Positions 5,365-6,235 of a DNA stretch of 6,235 bases are shown here, one piece after another. The stretch lies in contig WREG01000120.1 in assembly GCA_009779455.1 (NCBI GenBank), forward strand, positions 1 through 6,235, read 5' to 3'. Position 1 is the first letter of the stretch. Each line of letters begins with the position of its first letter. Both the position numbers and the translations under genes were made by a program. Below the pieces are notes generated by a model. The model did not search any database. It saw only the letters and a program-made list of their open reading frames with translations, and was not told where the DNA came from. Source of the DNA: Oscillospiraceae bacterium (GTDB lineage Bacteria; Bacillota; Clostridia; Oscillospirales; Acutalibacteraceae).

Positions 5365-6130
5365 TTATAATTCTAAATTCCATTTAATTTTAATATCTCT
5401 GCTATTCGTTGATGGGTTGAAAGCCCCAATATGAATACTTTCGATAAATTCATCAATTATAATTCGATTCAGTTCTTTTAAATTTCGATATTTCGATAGC
5501 ATTTCTTTTTCATTTTTAAGAGTGGTTTCTTTTGTTTTATAATAATCAATTTCAATCGCTATGGCTTTTAATTGTTCCCGGAATTTATCATCCGATTTTT
5601 GATAATCGTTAATCAATTCCTTAAACTGCTCGCTTGTAATCAGACCGCTGACTTTATCTTCATATAGGCTTTTTAGATAAAACTTTGTTTTTTCTAACTT
5701 TTTTTCTAATTCGCATTTTTGTTTATTTAAGGCCTTGATTTTATCATCATATTTATAATTGACTTTATAAATATTGCTAGCTTCATTTAATATTGCCTCG
5801 TTATAATACTTATCTATTTTATCGTTAATTGCATTTAAGACAATATCCTCTAAAACATCATATCTCATTGCCAGCTTATTTTCACAATTTTTGTATCCGT
5901 CACGATTGGAAGTACAGACAAGATATTCATGTTTTTCAGTACAATTCCTTTTCAAATAATGATTGCACTTTGAGCAAAACACTTTACCCGAAAATTTATG
6001 AATATGCCTTGTTTTCTTACAAACCTTTGTCCGTTCTTTCATCATTACTTTTACTTTATTAAAGGTATTCTGATCAATTATAGCTTCGTGTACATTTTCG
6101 CTTCTGACCCATTTGGATTTATCTTTATTA
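5365..6130 (-). pseudogene. Large serine recombinase, C-terminal fragment cut by an insertion sequence
   Basis: About 255 codons of the C-terminal part remain. From the broken end inwards: the end of the recombinase domain (SKWVRSENVHEAIIDQNTF, then NKVKVMMKERT), a zinc ribbon with CSKC, VCTS and NCEN cysteines (nt about 5974-5884), a long charged coiled coil (about 5760-5480), and a closing segment ending FIESIHIGAF, typical of TndX/TnpX-type recombinases. These enzymes excise and integrate mobile elements by a serine nucleophile in an N-terminal resolvase domain. That domain, and most of the recombinase domain, are absent: homology stops at about 6130, where an IS end begins. The remaining ORF could restart at the Met codons at 6045-6040, but such a product would lack the catalytic serine. 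Whether the missing part continues beyond the IS, outside the window, is unknown. The 3' end looks intact. Confidence 0.85.
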
Positions 6131-6235
6131 GACTTCTTGCGAAACTAAATTGACATATCAAAATTACAGATTCCGGCGATAAGATTGAACCTCAAGCCAA
6201 AGCGCTTTCTGCGATTACGATACCGTTCAGACAGG
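6131..6235 (-). mobile_element. End of an IS5-family-like insertion sequence (continues beyond window)
   Basis: The transposase C-terminus stops at 6145 and recombinase homology begins at about 6130, leaving about 14 bp that should be the terminal inverted repeat (plus-strand GACTTCTTGCGAAAC, 6131-6145). The bases just outside are TTA (6128-6130), which fits the 3-bp TNA target duplication reported for some IS5-group elements. The other end lies outside the window, so neither the inverted repeat nor the duplication can be confirmed here. Confidence 0.65.
6145..6234 (-). CDS. Transposase C-terminal end, IS5-family-like (partial)
   Basis: Only the last 29 codons and the TAG stop (6145-6147) are in the window. 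They read LSERYRNRRKRFGLRFNLIA, then GICNFDMSI. The RYRNRRKRFGLRFNLI block, followed by a short hydrophobic end, is a signature I associate with the C-termini of IS5-family (IS1031/IS427-like group) DDE transposases, just after the catalytic Glu region. The stretch is richer in GC than the recombinase beside it, which supports separate origin. The transposase and the recombinase remnant happen to share a frame across the TAG, so a read-through fusion would be possible but is not expected. The catalytic residues are not visible. The family assignment is from recall of a short motif. Confidence 0.7.
   Translation of the reverse strand: MSERYRNRRKRFGLRFNLIAGICNFDMSI

Noticed and set aside
5829..6062. 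Plus-strand ORF of 77 codons
   Set aside because: It is antisense to the zinc-ribbon part of the recombinase, which has clear cysteine motifs.
1..6235. CRISPR array, tRNA, rRNA or RiPP precursor gene
   Set aside because: No regularly spaced repeats, no tRNA-like clover pattern or rRNA sequence, and no short ORF with a leader/core layout were seen.

Overview
The window joins two unlike pieces of DNA. The left part, to about position 3900, is moderately GC-rich, reads entirely on the plus strand and uses many ATA (Ile) and AGG (Arg) codons. The right part, from about 3911 to the end, is clearly AT-rich and reads entirely on the minus strand. A PASTA-domain Ser/Thr kinase and small helical proteins typical of Firmicutes mobile elements point to an anaerobic clostridial Firmicute. 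This taxonomic reading is inference from gene content, not from a marker gene.

Plus-strand block: the 3' two thirds of a membrane-anchored PASTA Ser/Thr kinase (PrkC/PknB type, 5' end outside the window), then tldD (metalloprotease subunit with HEAVGH and a C-terminal Cys), then tldE/pmbA (partner without the metal motif). TldD and TldE are expected to form one heteromeric zinc protease. A 125-bp spacer between them carries a palindrome that looks like a dispersed repeat, followed by an 11-bp inverted repeat.

Minus-strand block: in transcription order from the right edge come the last 29 codons of an IS5-family-like transposase, the IS end, the C-terminal part of a large serine recombinase cut by that IS, a gene-free stretch of about 420 bp, then three small genes (a probable ArpU/sigma-like HTH protein and two small proteins of unknown function). 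The last two overlap, and all three end at a strong intrinsic terminator. The gene-free stretch holds an extended -10 promoter, an early terminator with a competing upstream hairpin (an attenuator-like leader or small RNA), a possible 8-codon leader ORF with a strong Shine-Dalgarno, a 9-bp inverted repeat, and a 46-bp imperfect palindrome directly after the recombinase stop.

The likely history is a mobile element, or its remnant, parked downstream of tldE, with its recombinase later inactivated by an insertion sequence. No clear new defence or biosynthetic system is visible. The most interesting parts are the leader/attenuator region, the palindrome next to the recombinase, and the IS/recombinase junction.
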